From: Sellimonas catena | GTDB lineage: Bacteria; Bacillota; Clostridia; Lachnospirales; Lachnospiraceae | NCBI RefSeq assembly: GCF_045063725.1 | Contig: NZ_CP173695.1 | Reading direction: 5' to 3' (one strand) | Length of the DNA stretch: 64,000 bases | Part shown: positions 39,475 to 47,999 of the stretch, in pieces | How the letters are laid out: every line of letters begins with the position of its first letter | How positions within the stretch are numbered: position 1 is the stretch's first letter | Notes under the pieces: generated by a model | Seen by the model: only the letters and a program-made list of their open reading frames with translations | Told to the model about the DNA's origin: nothing | Database searches by the model: none | Position numbers and translations under genes: made by a program

Positions 39475-41349
39475 ATGTGTGGATTTGCAGGTTATGCAGG
39501 AATGAAAGAGTACGATGCTTCCGTGATCCGGAAGATGACAGATAAGATTCGCCACAGAGGGCCGGATTCACAGGATGCCTTCGTGGAAGGCGGAGTCGGA
39601 CTGGGCTTTGTCAGACTTAGTATTATCGACCTGGAAGGCGGGTCTCAGCCGATGTTCAATGAAGACAAAAATCTGGTGCTGATCTTTAACGGCGAGCTTT
39701 ACAACTATCAGGGGATCAGAGAAGAGCTGATTCAGGCCGGACATGTATTTACAACACATACCGATTCTGAGATCCTTCTCCACGGATACGAAGAGTGGGG
39801 CAAGGAAGGACTGCTTAAAAAACTGAGAGGAATGTTCGCGTTTGTCATCTTTGACAGAAAGAAAAAGACGCTGTTCGGCGCAAGAGACCATTTCGGGATC
39901 AAACCGTTTTATTATTACCATAAGGACGGCACGTTCCTGTTTGGATCCGAGATCAAGTCTTTCCTGGCTCACCCGGATTTCCAGAAAGAGTTGTTCGAGG
40001 AGAAGCTTCCGGACTTCATGACATTCGGATGTATTCCTGGAGAAGAGACTTTCTTCAGGAATGTATACAAACTGCTGCCGGGACATTACTTTACCTGTGA
40101 AAATGACAAGGTAAACGTGAAGATGTACTGGAAGCCGACCTTTGACATCAATGAAAATCAGACGATCGAGAGTGTAGCAGATAAGCTGGACGGTGTTCTG
40201 GAAGATTCCGTGAACAAACACATCATCGCAGACGTGCCGGTATGTTCCTTCCTTTCCAGCGGCGTGGATTCCAGCTACGTGGCATATGAACTGAAGGACA
40301 AGGTGGATCTGACGACATTTACGATCGACTTTGTAGAGCAGAAATACAGCGAAGCGCCTCACGCAAAGGAACTGGCAGACGAGCTTGGCATCCGTAATAT
40401 CGGACGGAAGGTATCTGCTGAAGAATATTTCCACGATGCGGAGAAGATTCAGTATTACATGGACGAGCCGCTGGCCAACCCGAGCGCGAACCTTCTGTAC
40501 TACATCTCCAACCGTTGTTCTCAGGACTTCAAGGTAGCACTTTCCGGAGAAGGTGCGGACGAGATGTTCGGCGGATACAATATCTACCATGAGAACATCT
40601 CTCTTGGCGGATATCAGAAGCTTCCGAAGTGGTTCAGAAAGGCAGTGGCAAAGGTTGTCACACCACTTCCGAAATTCAAGGGAAAAGGATTCCTGATCCG
40701 CGGAAGCAAGGATGTGGAAGAACGTTATATCGGCAACAGCAACGTCTTCAAATATGAAGAACGGGATGCGTTCCTCAAGAAAAAATACAAGAGCAGAAAT
40801 CCGCTGGATATTGCTAAAGAATTTTATGACAAGGTGCCGGATCTGGACGATGTGTCCAAGATGCAGTATCTGGACTTCAATATGTGGCTGCGTCAGGAGA
40901 TCCTTCTGAAAGCGGACAAGATGTCCATGGCAAACTCACTGGAGCTTCGTGTTCCGTTTATGGATATCGAAGTATTCAAGACTGCCCGGACGATTCCGGC
41001 AAAATGCAAGGTCAACGATTCCAACACGAAGCTTGCGTTCCGTGCCCTTGCGGACCGTAAATTCAGCAAGAAGAGCGCGGAGAGAAAGAAACTCATGTTC
41101 CCGAGCCCGCTTCCGAACTGGATGAGAGAAGATCAGTATTACAAAATGATCAAAAAAGAATTCAAGAGCGAGACAGCAGGAAAATTCTTTAACCGTAAGA
41201 AAATTCTGCAGCTTCTGGAAGAACATAAAGAAGGAAAGGTAACCCATTCCATTCAGATCTGGGTAGTCTATACGTTCCTGATGTGGTATAAAGCATACTT
41301 TATCAATAACGGAGATCTGGACAAGATCGAGGCAGACTGCGCGCACTAA
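39475..41349 (+). CDS. asnB: Asparagine synthase (glutamine-hydrolysing)
   Basis: A 624-residue AsnB. Mature chains begin with catalytic Cys2 (MCGFAGYAG). Glutaminase motifs RHRGPDSQD, FNGELYNY and THTDSEILLHGYEEWG follow. The synthetase half has the ATP pyrophosphatase loop PVCSFLSSGVDSSYVA, ALSGEGADEMFGGYNIYH and LRVPFMD. It makes asparagine from aspartate, glutamine and ATP. AAAGGAG lies before the ATG; a clear terminator follows. Confidence 0.96.
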   Translation: MCGFAGYAGMKEYDASVIRKMTDKIRHRGPDSQDAFVEGGVGLGFVRLSIIDLEGGSQPMFNEDKNLVLIFNGELYNYQGIREELIQAGHVFTTHTDSEILLHGYEEWGKEGLLKKLRGMFAFVIFDRKKKTLFGARDHFGIKPFYYYHKDGTFLFGSEIKSFLAHPDFQKELFEEKLPDFMTFGCIPGEETFFRNVYKLLPGHYFTCENDKVNVKMYWKPTFDINENQTIESVADKLDGVLEDSVNKHIIADVPVCSFLSSGVDSSYVAYELKDKVDLTTFTIDFVEQKYSEAPHAKELADELGIRNIGRKVSAEEYFHDAEKIQYYMDEPLANPSANLLYYISNRCSQDFKVALSGEGADEMFGGYNIYHENISLGGYQKLPKWFRKAVAKVVTPLPKFKGKGFLIRGSKDVEERYIGNSNVFKYEERDAFLKKKYKSRNPLDIAKEFYDKVPDLDDVSKMQYLDFNMWLRQEILLKADKMSMANSLELRVPFMDIEVFKTARTIPAKCKVNDSNTKLAFRALADRKFSKKSAERKKLMFPSPLPNWMREDQYYKMIKKEFKSETAGKFFNRKKILQLLEEHKEGKVTHSIQIWVVYTFLMWYKAYFINNGDLDKIEADCAH

Positions 41350-41370
41350 AACACAGTGAAATAAAAAATG

Positions 41371-41420
41371 ACCGCTTCACGGCTGCAAAGGAAGATGCAG
41401 CAGGTGAAGCGGTTTTCTTT
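41371..41420. terminator. Terminator between asnB and the convergent membrane gene
   Basis: ACCGCTTCAC (41371-41380) pairs with GTGAAGCGGT (41404-41413), with an inner GCTGCA/TGCAGC stem, then TTTTCTTT. The minus strand also carries a T-rich run past the hairpin. Confidence 0.85.
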
Positions 41421-41453
41421 GTGATAAAACTTTTTCTTTTTCCCGTACTGGTA

Positions 41454-42062
41454 TTATGGCCTTGGAATTGTTATCCCGAATCCGGCATTTGGATGCATCA
41501 GCGAAAAGATGACATCGATGATGAAAATGCCAAGAAAACAGATACAAAGAACCGTCCGGAATGTATCCGGAAGTTTCCGGTACCGAACGTTTAATTTCGG
41601 CGCCGCGAAATAGAGGATCACAAGCCCTCCGGTTCCAAAGAGAAGCAGCCCTTCCAGACAGACAAACCCTTTGAGATTGATGAGGGAATCCCGGTAGTCC
41701 CACCAGCGCATCTGATAGACCTTCCACAGCACGGTTCCCGTGATGAATTCCATCGTCCCGGCTGTCAGCATGGTCATCAGGAAGACCTGAAGCGGTCTTT
41801 CGGCAAAGCGGCGGAGCAGGAGGAGAATCAAAACTCCTCCGAATCCGTAAATTGGAAGCCACGGACCATAGAGGACACCACGATTTACAACAGTATGATC
41901 GATAAATACATGCAGAAGGACTTCCCAGAGCCATCCTGCAAATGAAAAGGTAAAGAAAAACAGGATGTAGGAAGAGATGGAGTACCGATGCATACTCTGC
42001 TGAATGAGCCCCGCCTTTTCTGTTGTATAAAATTCTTTTGCCATCATATATTTCTGTAACAT
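41454..42062 (-). CDS. PF06541-type putative ABC transporter permease
   Basis: A 202-residue membrane protein with about five helices. The signature is FAGWLWEVLLHVFIDHTVVNRGVLYGPWLPIYGFGG followed by FITGTVLWKVYQMRWWDYRD, matching the family annotated as putative ABC-transporter type IV (CmpB-like). Despite that name no ATPase is nearby. The frame is open to 42131; the start at 42062 is preferred because GAGGCGG lies 8 nt upstream. Function unknown. Confidence 0.82.
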   Translation of the reverse strand: MLQKYMMAKEFYTTEKAGLIQQSMHRYSISSYILFFFTFSFAGWLWEVLLHVFIDHTVVNRGVLYGPWLPIYGFGGVLILLLLRRFAERPLQVFLMTMLTAGTMEFITGTVLWKVYQMRWWDYRDSLINLKGFVCLEGLLLFGTGGLVILYFAAPKLNVRYRKLPDTFRTVLCICFLGIFIIDVIFSLMHPNAGFGITIPRP

Positions 42063-42300
42063 AACTTTTCCGCCTCTCTTTCCTTTCCTGTTTATGGTTC
42101 CATTGTAAAACATAAAACCGAAGAACAACAAAAGCCACTCTTAGGATATTCGAAAGATTTTCAGGGGAAAATTAAGAAATTATGAAGATCCGTGCGATCA
42201 TTTTCACGATCTTCTATGCAGATTTTGTGAAATCCCTTTTGAGGAATCCGGAAATATGTTATATTAAGGAAAGCAAAGAAAGTAACCGGAGGATATGGGT

Positions 42301-42969
42301 ATGAAGTTTTTGAGTATTTTTGATGTGATCGGTCCGAATATGATCGGGCCTTCCAGCTCGCATACAGCAGGGGCATGTTCCATGGCGCTTCTGGCGCGCA
42401 AAATGTGTCCGGAACCGATCAAAAAGGTCGTCTTTACACTTTATGGTTCGTTTTCCAAGACGTATCATGGGCACGGGACGGACCGGGCGCTTTTAGGCGG
42501 AGTTCTTGGATTTGACACTGATGACGCCAGAATCCGCGATGCCTTTGAATGGGCCAAAAAGATGGGGGTAGAATACGAGTTTGTCATTGATGAAGAGACA
42601 AGGACAGATCATCCGAACACAGCGGATATGGATATTACCGGAGTAAACGGGCACCGTCTGTTTGTCAGAGGAGAGTCCATCGGAGGCGGCAAGATTAAGA
42701 TTGTCCAGATCAACGGCATTGATGTGGAATTTACAGGCGAGTACAGTACGCTGATTGTCCGACAGATTGACAAGCCGGGCGTAGTGGCACATATTACCCA
42801 GTGTCTGAGCAGGCATGAAGTGAATATCGCGTTTATGAGACTGTTCCGCGAGGATAAAGGAGCGACCGCCTTTACAATCGTGGAGTCGGACGAGCAGATT
42901 CCGGAAGAGATTCTGGATGAAATTCACAAAAACGAGAACGTACAGGATCTGATGCTTGTACAGATGTAG
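42301..42969 (+). CDS. sdaAB: L-serine ammonia-lyase, beta subunit
   Basis: A 222-residue subunit of the iron-sulfur L-serine dehydratase. FDVIGPNMIGPSSSHTAGACSMALL holds the substrate-binding serines; the last 75 residues form an ACT domain (IVRQIDKPGVVAHITQCLSRHEVNIAFMRLFRED). The ATG at 42301 has GGAGG 8 nt before it; another ATG at 42295 is too close. It is 11 nt upstream of the alpha subunit gene. The pair deaminates serine to pyruvate and ammonia. Confidence 0.95.
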   Translation: MKFLSIFDVIGPNMIGPSSSHTAGACSMALLARKMCPEPIKKVVFTLYGSFSKTYHGHGTDRALLGGVLGFDTDDARIRDAFEWAKKMGVEYEFVIDEETRTDHPNTADMDITGVNGHRLFVRGESIGGGKIKIVQINGIDVEFTGEYSTLIVRQIDKPGVVAHITQCLSRHEVNIAFMRLFREDKGATAFTIVESDEQIPEEILDEIHKNENVQDLMLVQM

Positions 42970-42980
42970 GAGGAGCCAGG

Positions 42981-43856
42981 ATGGATTTTATTTCAGGACA
43001 GACACTTCTTGAAGTGTGTGAAAAGGAACAGCTTCCGATCTCGGAAGTGATGAAACAAAGAGAGATTACCTGCGGTGGAATGCAGGAAGAAACGATCAGG
43101 GAAAAGCTTTATGAAGCACTCGGAATTATGAAGAATGCGGTGGAAGAGCCGATCAAAAATCCGAAAAAGTCGATAGGTGGTCTGATCGGAGGGGAGGCAA
43201 AGCTTGTGGCGGACCACGAGGGAGCCGCTTCTTCCGTGTGCGGCACGCCGCTGTCAAGAGCGATTGCCTACAGTATGGCGGTACTGGAAGTCAACGCCTC
43301 CATGGGACTGATCGTGGCAGCGCCTACAGCAGGATCGGCCGGTGTTCTTCCGGGTGTTCTGCTTGCCATCCGTGATACAAAGGAGGCAGATGATGAGATG
43401 CTCTTAAAAGGACTTCTCAATGCATCAGCAGTCGGCTATATTCTGATGCGCAATGCATCCGTGTCCGGAGCAGAGGCGGGCTGTCAGGCTGAGGTCGGAG
43501 CAGCATCTGCCATGGCCGCGAGCGCAGTAGTGGAGATGATGGGAGGTACACCGCAGATGTGTCTGGATGCTGCATCCATTGCGATGGCAAATCTTCTCGG
43601 CATGGTGTGCGACCCGATTGCGGGACTTGTAGAGGCACCTTGCCAGAGCAGAAACGCCATCGGAGTGGCGAACGCGCTGACCTGCGCGGAACTTGCGCTC
43701 AGTGGAGTGAAAAGTGTGATTCCGTTTGATGAGATGGCGGAGGCCATGTATCATGTAGGAAAAAGTCTTCCATTTGAACTCAGGGAGACAGCCATGGGCG
43801 GCTGTGCGGGAACACCGACCGGATGTGCGCTTGGCTGTGAGATCTGCGGCAGATAA
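42981..43856 (+). CDS. sdaAA: L-serine ammonia-lyase, alpha subunit
   Basis: A 291-residue catalytic subunit. Landmarks are GGLIGGEAKLVADHEG, AAPTAGSAGVLPGVLLAI, the Cys residues in EAGCQAEVG and MVCDPIAGLVEAPCQSRN, and GTPTGCALGCEICGR at the end, together ligating the 4Fe-4S cluster. Oxygen-sensitive enzyme, typical of anaerobes. Followed by a strong terminator. Confidence 0.95.
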   Translation: MDFISGQTLLEVCEKEQLPISEVMKQREITCGGMQEETIREKLYEALGIMKNAVEEPIKNPKKSIGGLIGGEAKLVADHEGAASSVCGTPLSRAIAYSMAVLEVNASMGLIVAAPTAGSAGVLPGVLLAIRDTKEADDEMLLKGLLNASAVGYILMRNASVSGAEAGCQAEVGAASAMAASAVVEMMGGTPQMCLDAASIAMANLLGMVCDPIAGLVEAPCQSRNAIGVANALTCAELALSGVKSVIPFDEMAEAMYHVGKSLPFELRETAMGGCAGTPTGCALGCEICGR

Positions 43857-43890
43857 GGAAGAGCAGGGGGGATTTTGCAGGAGAAAAGAG

Positions 43891-43916
43891 CGGGGGAGCA
43901 TCCTCCCCCGTTTTGA
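43891..43916 (+). terminator. Terminator of the serine dehydratase operon
   Basis: CGGGGGAG (43891-43898) and CTCCCCCG (43903-43910), then TTTTGATT. Confidence 0.85.
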
Positions 43917-43933
43917 TTATATGGCTTTAGCCA

Positions 43934-43984
43934 GTTAAGCGTGATGGAGTTTTTCGTGTTCCGAAAAATGTAGGCACGCTTAAC
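43934..43984. repeat. Interrupted palindrome at the left edge of the IS element
   Basis: GTTAAGCGTG (43934-43943) pairs with CACGCTTAAC (43975-43984), and the inner TTTTTCG (43950-43956) pairs with CGAAAAA (43962-43968). It directly abuts the IS200 left hairpin. It may be a target for the insertion or a REP-like element of its own. Confidence 0.6.
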
Positions 43985-44029
43985 AAAAAACCACCCGCTA
44001 TGCGGGTGCGCGTCGATCGTTATACACCA

Positions 44030-44093
44030 AAAATCACCTTTCCGTTATAATATAGTTGTTCAGGCTATCTTATAAGAAAGGAAAGGTGATTTT
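44030..44093 (+). promoter_or_regulatory. IS200 leader hairpin sequestering the tnpA ribosome binding site
   Basis: AAAATCACCTTTCC (44030-44043) is fully complementary to GGAAAGGTGATTTT (44080-44093), which contains the Shine-Dalgarno sequence of tnpA. A TATAAT (44046-44051) lies between the arms, so transcripts from this internal promoter would lack the left arm while outside read-through transcripts would fold shut. Confidence 0.75.
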
Positions 44094-44555
44094 ATGGCCA
44101 ATAAGGCAAATAGCTTATCGCACACAAAATGGGTATGCAAATACCACATTGTGTTCACTCCAAAGTATAGACGAAAAATTATTTATAATCAATATCGGGA
44201 AAGCATACGAGAAATACTAAAACAGTTATGTGCCTATAAAGGAGTGGAGATATTAGATGGTCATCTTATGACAGATCATGTCCATATGCTGGTGAGTATC
44301 CCGCCGAAAATCAGTGTTTCCTCATTTATGGGATACTTAAAAGGGAAAAGTGCGTTAATGATATTTGATAAGCATGCAAACTTAAAGTATAAATTTGGGA
44401 ATAGACATTTCTGGTCAGAAGGATATTATGTAAGTACGGTAGGATTAAATGAAGCAACAATAAGGAAATATATACAAGAGCAAGAAAAACATGATATCGC
44501 ATTAGATAAGTTAAGTGTAAAGGAATATGAGGACCCTTTTAAGGGGAGCAAGTAG
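44094..44555 (+). CDS. tnpA: IS200/IS605-family TnpA transposase
   Basis: A 153-residue single-strand Y1 transposase. The HUH metal motif is in HLMTDHVHMLVSIPP. The nucleophilic Tyr is in TIRKYIQEQEKHD. WVCKYHIVFTPKYRRKIIY and HFWSEGYYVSTVG are family marks. It is full length with no frameshift. Codon use is more A/T-rich than neighbours, agreeing with transfer. Translation is probably restrained by the leader hairpin. Confidence 0.95.
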   Translation: MANKANSLSHTKWVCKYHIVFTPKYRRKIIYNQYRESIREILKQLCAYKGVEILDGHLMTDHVHMLVSIPPKISVSSFMGYLKGKSALMIFDKHANLKYKFGNRHFWSEGYYVSTVGLNEATIRKYIQEQEKHDIALDKLSVKEYEDPFKGSK

Positions 44556-44573
44556 TACAAATACCCCTTGAGG

Positions 44574-44656
44574 GGTAGCAAAAGAGGCAAAGGCAAGATG
44601 GCTTGAACAAAGTGAAAGCCAGCGTCTTTAGGCGCTGGCCAGTAGTAGAGGCTTAT
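44574..44656 (+). other. Stem-loops in the IS200 3-prime region
   Basis: Downstream of tnpA the sequence forms consecutive hairpins: GCCAGCG with CGCTGGC (44618-44640) and GAGGCT with AGCCTC. No T-run follows either. They lie between the gene and the right-end recognition hairpin. Confidence 0.45.
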
Positions 44657-44717
44657 AGCCTCAGTGCAAACCACCCGTTGGACGGGTGGTCATGGTTTTT
44701 GGAAAGAAGGGGTAACA

Positions 44718-45683
44718 ATGAACAGACAAACGAAACCACTAAAACCTTACCATGGACTGATTGTCCTGATCCTGACTGCGGTCTGCATCTTTCTGATCGG
44801 TCCGGTGCTCAGTAATTATATGGGACTTTACGGGACTTTGATCAGTGAGCTTTTGATGCTTGCCGGTGCGGTAGGATGCACCTTTTTGTTCCGCGGTAAT
44901 CCGAAATACGTATTCCCGATTCATAAACCGACTCCGCACGGCCTGTTTGGTACTTTTCTCTTCTGGATGGGAACAATCGGGATCGCTATGGTCTTTACCG
45001 TAGTGCTTGCATGTTTCTTCCCGGATGAAATCATGGGAACAAGTGCAGGACTTTCTTATACATTCTTAAGTGTTCCGGTGCTGGTTGCCGTACTGATTGT
45101 ATCCATCACGCCGGCATTCTGCGAAGAGGCCGTGTTCCGGGGGATAGTCTTTAACAGCTTCTGGCCGATTGGAAACAAGTGGATAGTCATTGTGCTGACA
45201 GGATGCATTTTCGGAGCATTTCACGGTAGTATCTGGCGCTTCTTTCCGACAGCCATTCTGGGGATGGCAATGGCTTATCTTCTGGCGGAAACCGGAAACA
45301 TGGTTTACAATATCATGTTCCATGCCATCAACAATCTGCTTCCGCTGGTCCTGATGTTCGGAATGCAGTGGCTGATGGATGGCCTTTATCAGGTGGCCGG
45401 AAGCGCGGCATATTCACAGACGGGGTCCTACAGCTTTTCCTATAACCTCGCGTCGGCAGGGATCTATGTTGCGATGACCGGGATTGCCCTTGTCCTGATT
45501 TACGCGGGCAATTTCCTGATTCACATGGGAAGAAAAGGATATGAAGGAAAGATGTTTGGCGGACACAGAAAGAAACATCTCTACATTCTGATCGGTGCAG
45601 CCGTCGGATTTTTCGTGCTCGGATGTTTCCTTGTGATTGCGTCAGCGGCGGCCGGCGCATTTGGACGTATGATTTACTACTAA
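44718..45683 (+). CDS. CPBP-family intramembrane metalloprotease
   Basis: A 321-residue polytopic protein with the CPBP (Abi) motifs: CEEAVFRGIVFNSF (Glu-Glu and Arg), GAFHGSIWRFFPTAILG (His) and NIMFHAINN (His/Asn). In bacteria such proteins relate to CAAX processing or bacteriocin self-immunity. The start is ATG 44718 after AGAAGGGG; the open frame to 44664 lies in the IS right end. Insertion of the IS ends about 25 nt upstream and has likely displaced or replaced its native promoter. First gene of a run continuing into cobalamin genes. Confidence 0.87.
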   Translation: MNRQTKPLKPYHGLIVLILTAVCIFLIGPVLSNYMGLYGTLISELLMLAGAVGCTFLFRGNPKYVFPIHKPTPHGLFGTFLFWMGTIGIAMVFTVVLACFFPDEIMGTSAGLSYTFLSVPVLVAVLIVSITPAFCEEAVFRGIVFNSFWPIGNKWIVIVLTGCIFGAFHGSIWRFFPTAILGMAMAYLLAETGNMVYNIMFHAINNLLPLVLMFGMQWLMDGLYQVAGSAAYSQTGSYSFSYNLASAGIYVAMTGIALVLIYAGNFLIHMGRKGYEGKMFGGHRKKHLYILIGAAVGFFVLGCFLVIASAAAGAFGRMIYY

Positions 45684-45698
45684 AAAGAGGTGACAGCA

Positions 45699-46085
45699 AT
45701 GGGACTGAAACAGGATTTTGTACTGAGAAGGCTGGAAGACCAGGGAAGGTTTCTGGCCAGACTGATTCTCGGAAAAGAGGAAGCGAAATATGAGCTTCCG
45801 GAATATGAAGCGATAGATAATGAGGTGGACCGCCTTTACAGAAAGATCCTTTCTCTTGCGGACGCAGGGGAGATCAATGAAGCGGAAAATCTTCTTCTGG
45901 AAGAGCTGGAGACAGGGGATCTGCAGATGTTTGAGATGGCACTTTGCTTTTATCTTCATCTGGCACATATGGACGAGGAGTTTTTGGAGGAACACCAGTA
46001 TACGAGAGAAGAAATCGGAGAGGGGATGGAATCTCTGGCAGAGGACTTTGGGGTGAGCGGACTTGAAATCAGCATGGGAAAATAA
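45699..46085 (+). CDS. DUF6483-like helical protein
   Basis: A 128-residue soluble, acidic helical protein (MGLKQDFVLRRLEDQGRFLARLILGKE, AGEINEAENLLLEELETGD). It resembles the DUF6483 family of Lachnospiraceae. No catalytic residues recognised. AAAAGAGGTGACAGC precedes the ATG. It lies 15 nt after the CPBP gene and overlaps the start of cbiG by about 23 nt, placing both under one transcript. Confidence 0.65.
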   Translation: MGLKQDFVLRRLEDQGRFLARLILGKEEAKYELPEYEAIDNEVDRLYRKILSLADAGEINEAENLLLEELETGDLQMFEMALCFYLHLAHMDEEFLEEHQYTREEIGEGMESLAEDFGVSGLEISMGK

Positions 46086-47199
46086 ATGCGGCACCATTCG
46101 CGTCATCAGCTTTACATCCGAAGGACACCGGCGAAATAACCTCCTGAGAGAAACGCTCGAGAAGGCGGGACTTTCCTGTGCAGGGTACCGGAAAGGTACG
46201 GCGCTGGGAGGCAGTATGCTCTGTGAAGTGACGTCCATGTACGACTGGGTCGGGGAAGGATGGGGGAAAGACACCTATCTCTTTATCGGAGCGGCAGGAA
46301 TCGCCGTCCGGAGCATTGCCCCGCTTGTAAAGGATAAGTTCACGGACTCTCCGGTGCTTGTAATGGATGAAAAAGGCGGATATATCATTCCGCTGCTTTC
46401 AAGTCATCTGGGAGGAGCAGGGGAGACTGCCCGGATTATTTCCGCTCTTACCGGGGCGGTTCCGGTAGTTACGACAGCCACCGATCTGAACAGGAAATTC
46501 GCGGTGGATCTGTTTGCGAAGGAAAACGGAATGCAGATTTCGGACAGGGCTCTTGCAAAAGAGATTTCGGCCCGGATTCTGCAGGGAAGAGCAGTTGGGT
46601 TTTATTCGGACTTCCCGGTGAAGGGGAACTTGCCGGAGGAGCTTCTGATAAAGCAGGAGTACAGGAAGCTAAAAGAAACGTTGCCGGGCATTGCCGTGCT
46701 TGAAAAAAAGCCGGAGAAGGCGATGGAAGGCATTCTGCATCTGTACCCGAAAATACTAAGTGTCGGAATCGGGTGCAGAAGAGGTGTAGAAAAAGAAAAG
46801 ATAGAACAAAAGATCCGAAGCGTTCTGGGGCGTGGAGGATGGAAGACAGACCAGATCGGTGTGCTTGCAAGCATTGACCGGAAAGCAGATGAGAAGGGAA
46901 TCCTTGATTTTGCGTCAGAATACGGGATTCCGTTTCGGACGTACACGGCCGGGGAGCTTAATACGGTGAAGCAGGTGACATCCTCTTCTGATTTTGTAAA
47001 GAATATAACAGGGACGGACAATGTATGCGAGAGGGCGGCGCTTCTTGCAGGACAGTCCGGAGATCTGATTTATAAAAAAGAAACATTCCGGGATCTGACA
47101 CTTGCGGTGGTACGTATGCGCTGCGAAGTAATATTTGGAGAGACAAAGCAGCCGACGCCCCGGATGGCGGACCAGGAACGAAAGGGGGAAAAAACATGA
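46063..47199 (+). CDS. cbiG: CbiG, cobalt-precorrin-5A hydrolase
   Basis: A 378-residue enzyme that opens the ring A lactone of cobalt-precorrin-5A, losing acetaldehyde, in anaerobic B12 synthesis. The N-terminal and middle domain show DTYLFIGAAGIAVRSIAPLVKDKFTDSPVLVMDE and SSHLGGAGETARIISALTGAVPVVTTATD. The C-terminal CbiG/CobE-like domain has VGIGCRRGVEKEKIEQ and RTYTAGELNTV. The likely start is TTG 46063 with GGGGTGA upstream, inside the previous gene. The next gene, cbiJ, overlaps by 4 nt. Confidence 0.92.
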   Translation: MKSAWENKCGTIRVISFTSEGHRRNNLLRETLEKAGLSCAGYRKGTALGGSMLCEVTSMYDWVGEGWGKDTYLFIGAAGIAVRSIAPLVKDKFTDSPVLVMDEKGGYIIPLLSSHLGGAGETARIISALTGAVPVVTTATDLNRKFAVDLFAKENGMQISDRALAKEISARILQGRAVGFYSDFPVKGNLPEELLIKQEYRKLKETLPGIAVLEKKPEKAMEGILHLYPKILSVGIGCRRGVEKEKIEQKIRSVLGRGGWKTDQIGVLASIDRKADEKGILDFASEYGIPFRTYTAGELNTVKQVTSSSDFVKNITGTDNVCERAALLAGQSGDLIYKKETFRDLTLAVVRMRCEVIFGETKQPTPRMADQERKGEKT

Positions 47200-47999
47200 A
47201 GCATATCTTAATCTTTGCTGGCACAACAGAAGGAAAAGAACTGATGGAGAAGATCAAGCACTTTCCGGTAGAAGTTTTTGTCAGTGTGGCCACGGAATAC
47301 GGAAAAGAATGTCTTTTAAAGGAAACGGAAGAAGAACGGGCGCCATATGCAAAGCACGGAGAGGTACAGGCCGGAAACTTAAATATCATCGCAGGACGCA
47401 TGAAAGAGGTGGAAATGAAAAACTATATCCGCAGACAGGAGATTGATCTTGTTGTGGATGCCACCCATCCGTTTGCCCGTGAAGTGACGAAAAATATCAA
47501 AGAGGCATGCCGGGAGACGGGAGTTCCTTATATCAGGCTTCTGAGAAAGCCGGTGCAGAAAGAGGAAGGCCTCATCTATGTCTCTTCGATCGAAGAAGGT
47601 GTAGAATTTCTGGAGAAGACGGAGGGGAATATCCTGATTACCACAGGAAGCAAGGAGCTTTCTGCCTATACAAGGCTTACAGACTACCGGAACCGTTGTT
47701 ATGCAAGAGTACTGTCCACGCAAGAATCCGTGGAGGAAAGCGTACGTCTCGGACTGGAAGGGGATCATCTGATTGCCATGCAGGGGCCATATTCCGAGGA
47801 GATGAATATCGCAACGATTCATCATGTCAAGGCATCCTGGCTGATTACGAAAGAGTCCGGAAGCGCAGGCGGTTTTGATGATAAGGCAAGAGCTGCCGCA
47901 AAGACCGGAACGGTGCTTGTAGTGGTGGAACGGCCGAAGGAAGAAGGAAGTACATTTGAGGAAGCAGTAGAGAGGATCCGCGCATGTTCGTTACAGTAA
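47196..47999 (+). CDS. cbiJ: Cobalt-precorrin-6A reductase (CbiJ/CobK)
   Basis: A 267-residue NAD(P)H-dependent reductase. It has HILIFAGTTEGKELMEKI (dinucleotide fold), DLVVDATHPFAREVTKNIKEACRETGVPYIRLLRKP, NILITTGSKELSAYT and KESGSAGGFDDKARAA. It reduces cobalt-precorrin-6A to -6B. AAAGGGGGAAAAAAC precedes the ATG. It overlaps cbiG by 4 nt and cobU by 16 nt. Confidence 0.94.
   Translation: MKHILIFAGTTEGKELMEKIKHFPVEVFVSVATEYGKECLLKETEEERAPYAKHGEVQAGNLNIIAGRMKEVEMKNYIRRQEIDLVVDATHPFAREVTKNIKEACRETGVPYIRLLRKPVQKEEGLIYVSSIEEGVEFLEKTEGNILITTGSKELSAYTRLTDYRNRCYARVLSTQESVEESVRLGLEGDHLIAMQGPYSEEMNIATIHHVKASWLITKESGSAGGFDDKARAAAKTGTVLVVVERPKEEGSTFEEAVERIRACSLQ

Larger units (their letters stand above)
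43985..44695 (+). mobile_element. Solo IS200-type insertion sequence (tnpA only)
   Basis: About 0.7 kb. The left end has the subterminal hairpin CACCCGC-TAT-GCGGGTG (43992-44008). The right end has CCACCCG-N5-CGGGTGG (44671-44689). Both have the same stem sequence, as expected for the sites recognised by a Y1 transposase. No TnpB gene is present. IS200 elements lack inverted terminal repeats and cause no duplication, so the exact ends are estimated. Confidence 0.85.

Noticed and set aside
44556..44700. A TnpB or accessory gene for the IS element
   Set aside because: The interval holds only hairpins and the right-end recognition site; no frame of useful length is present.
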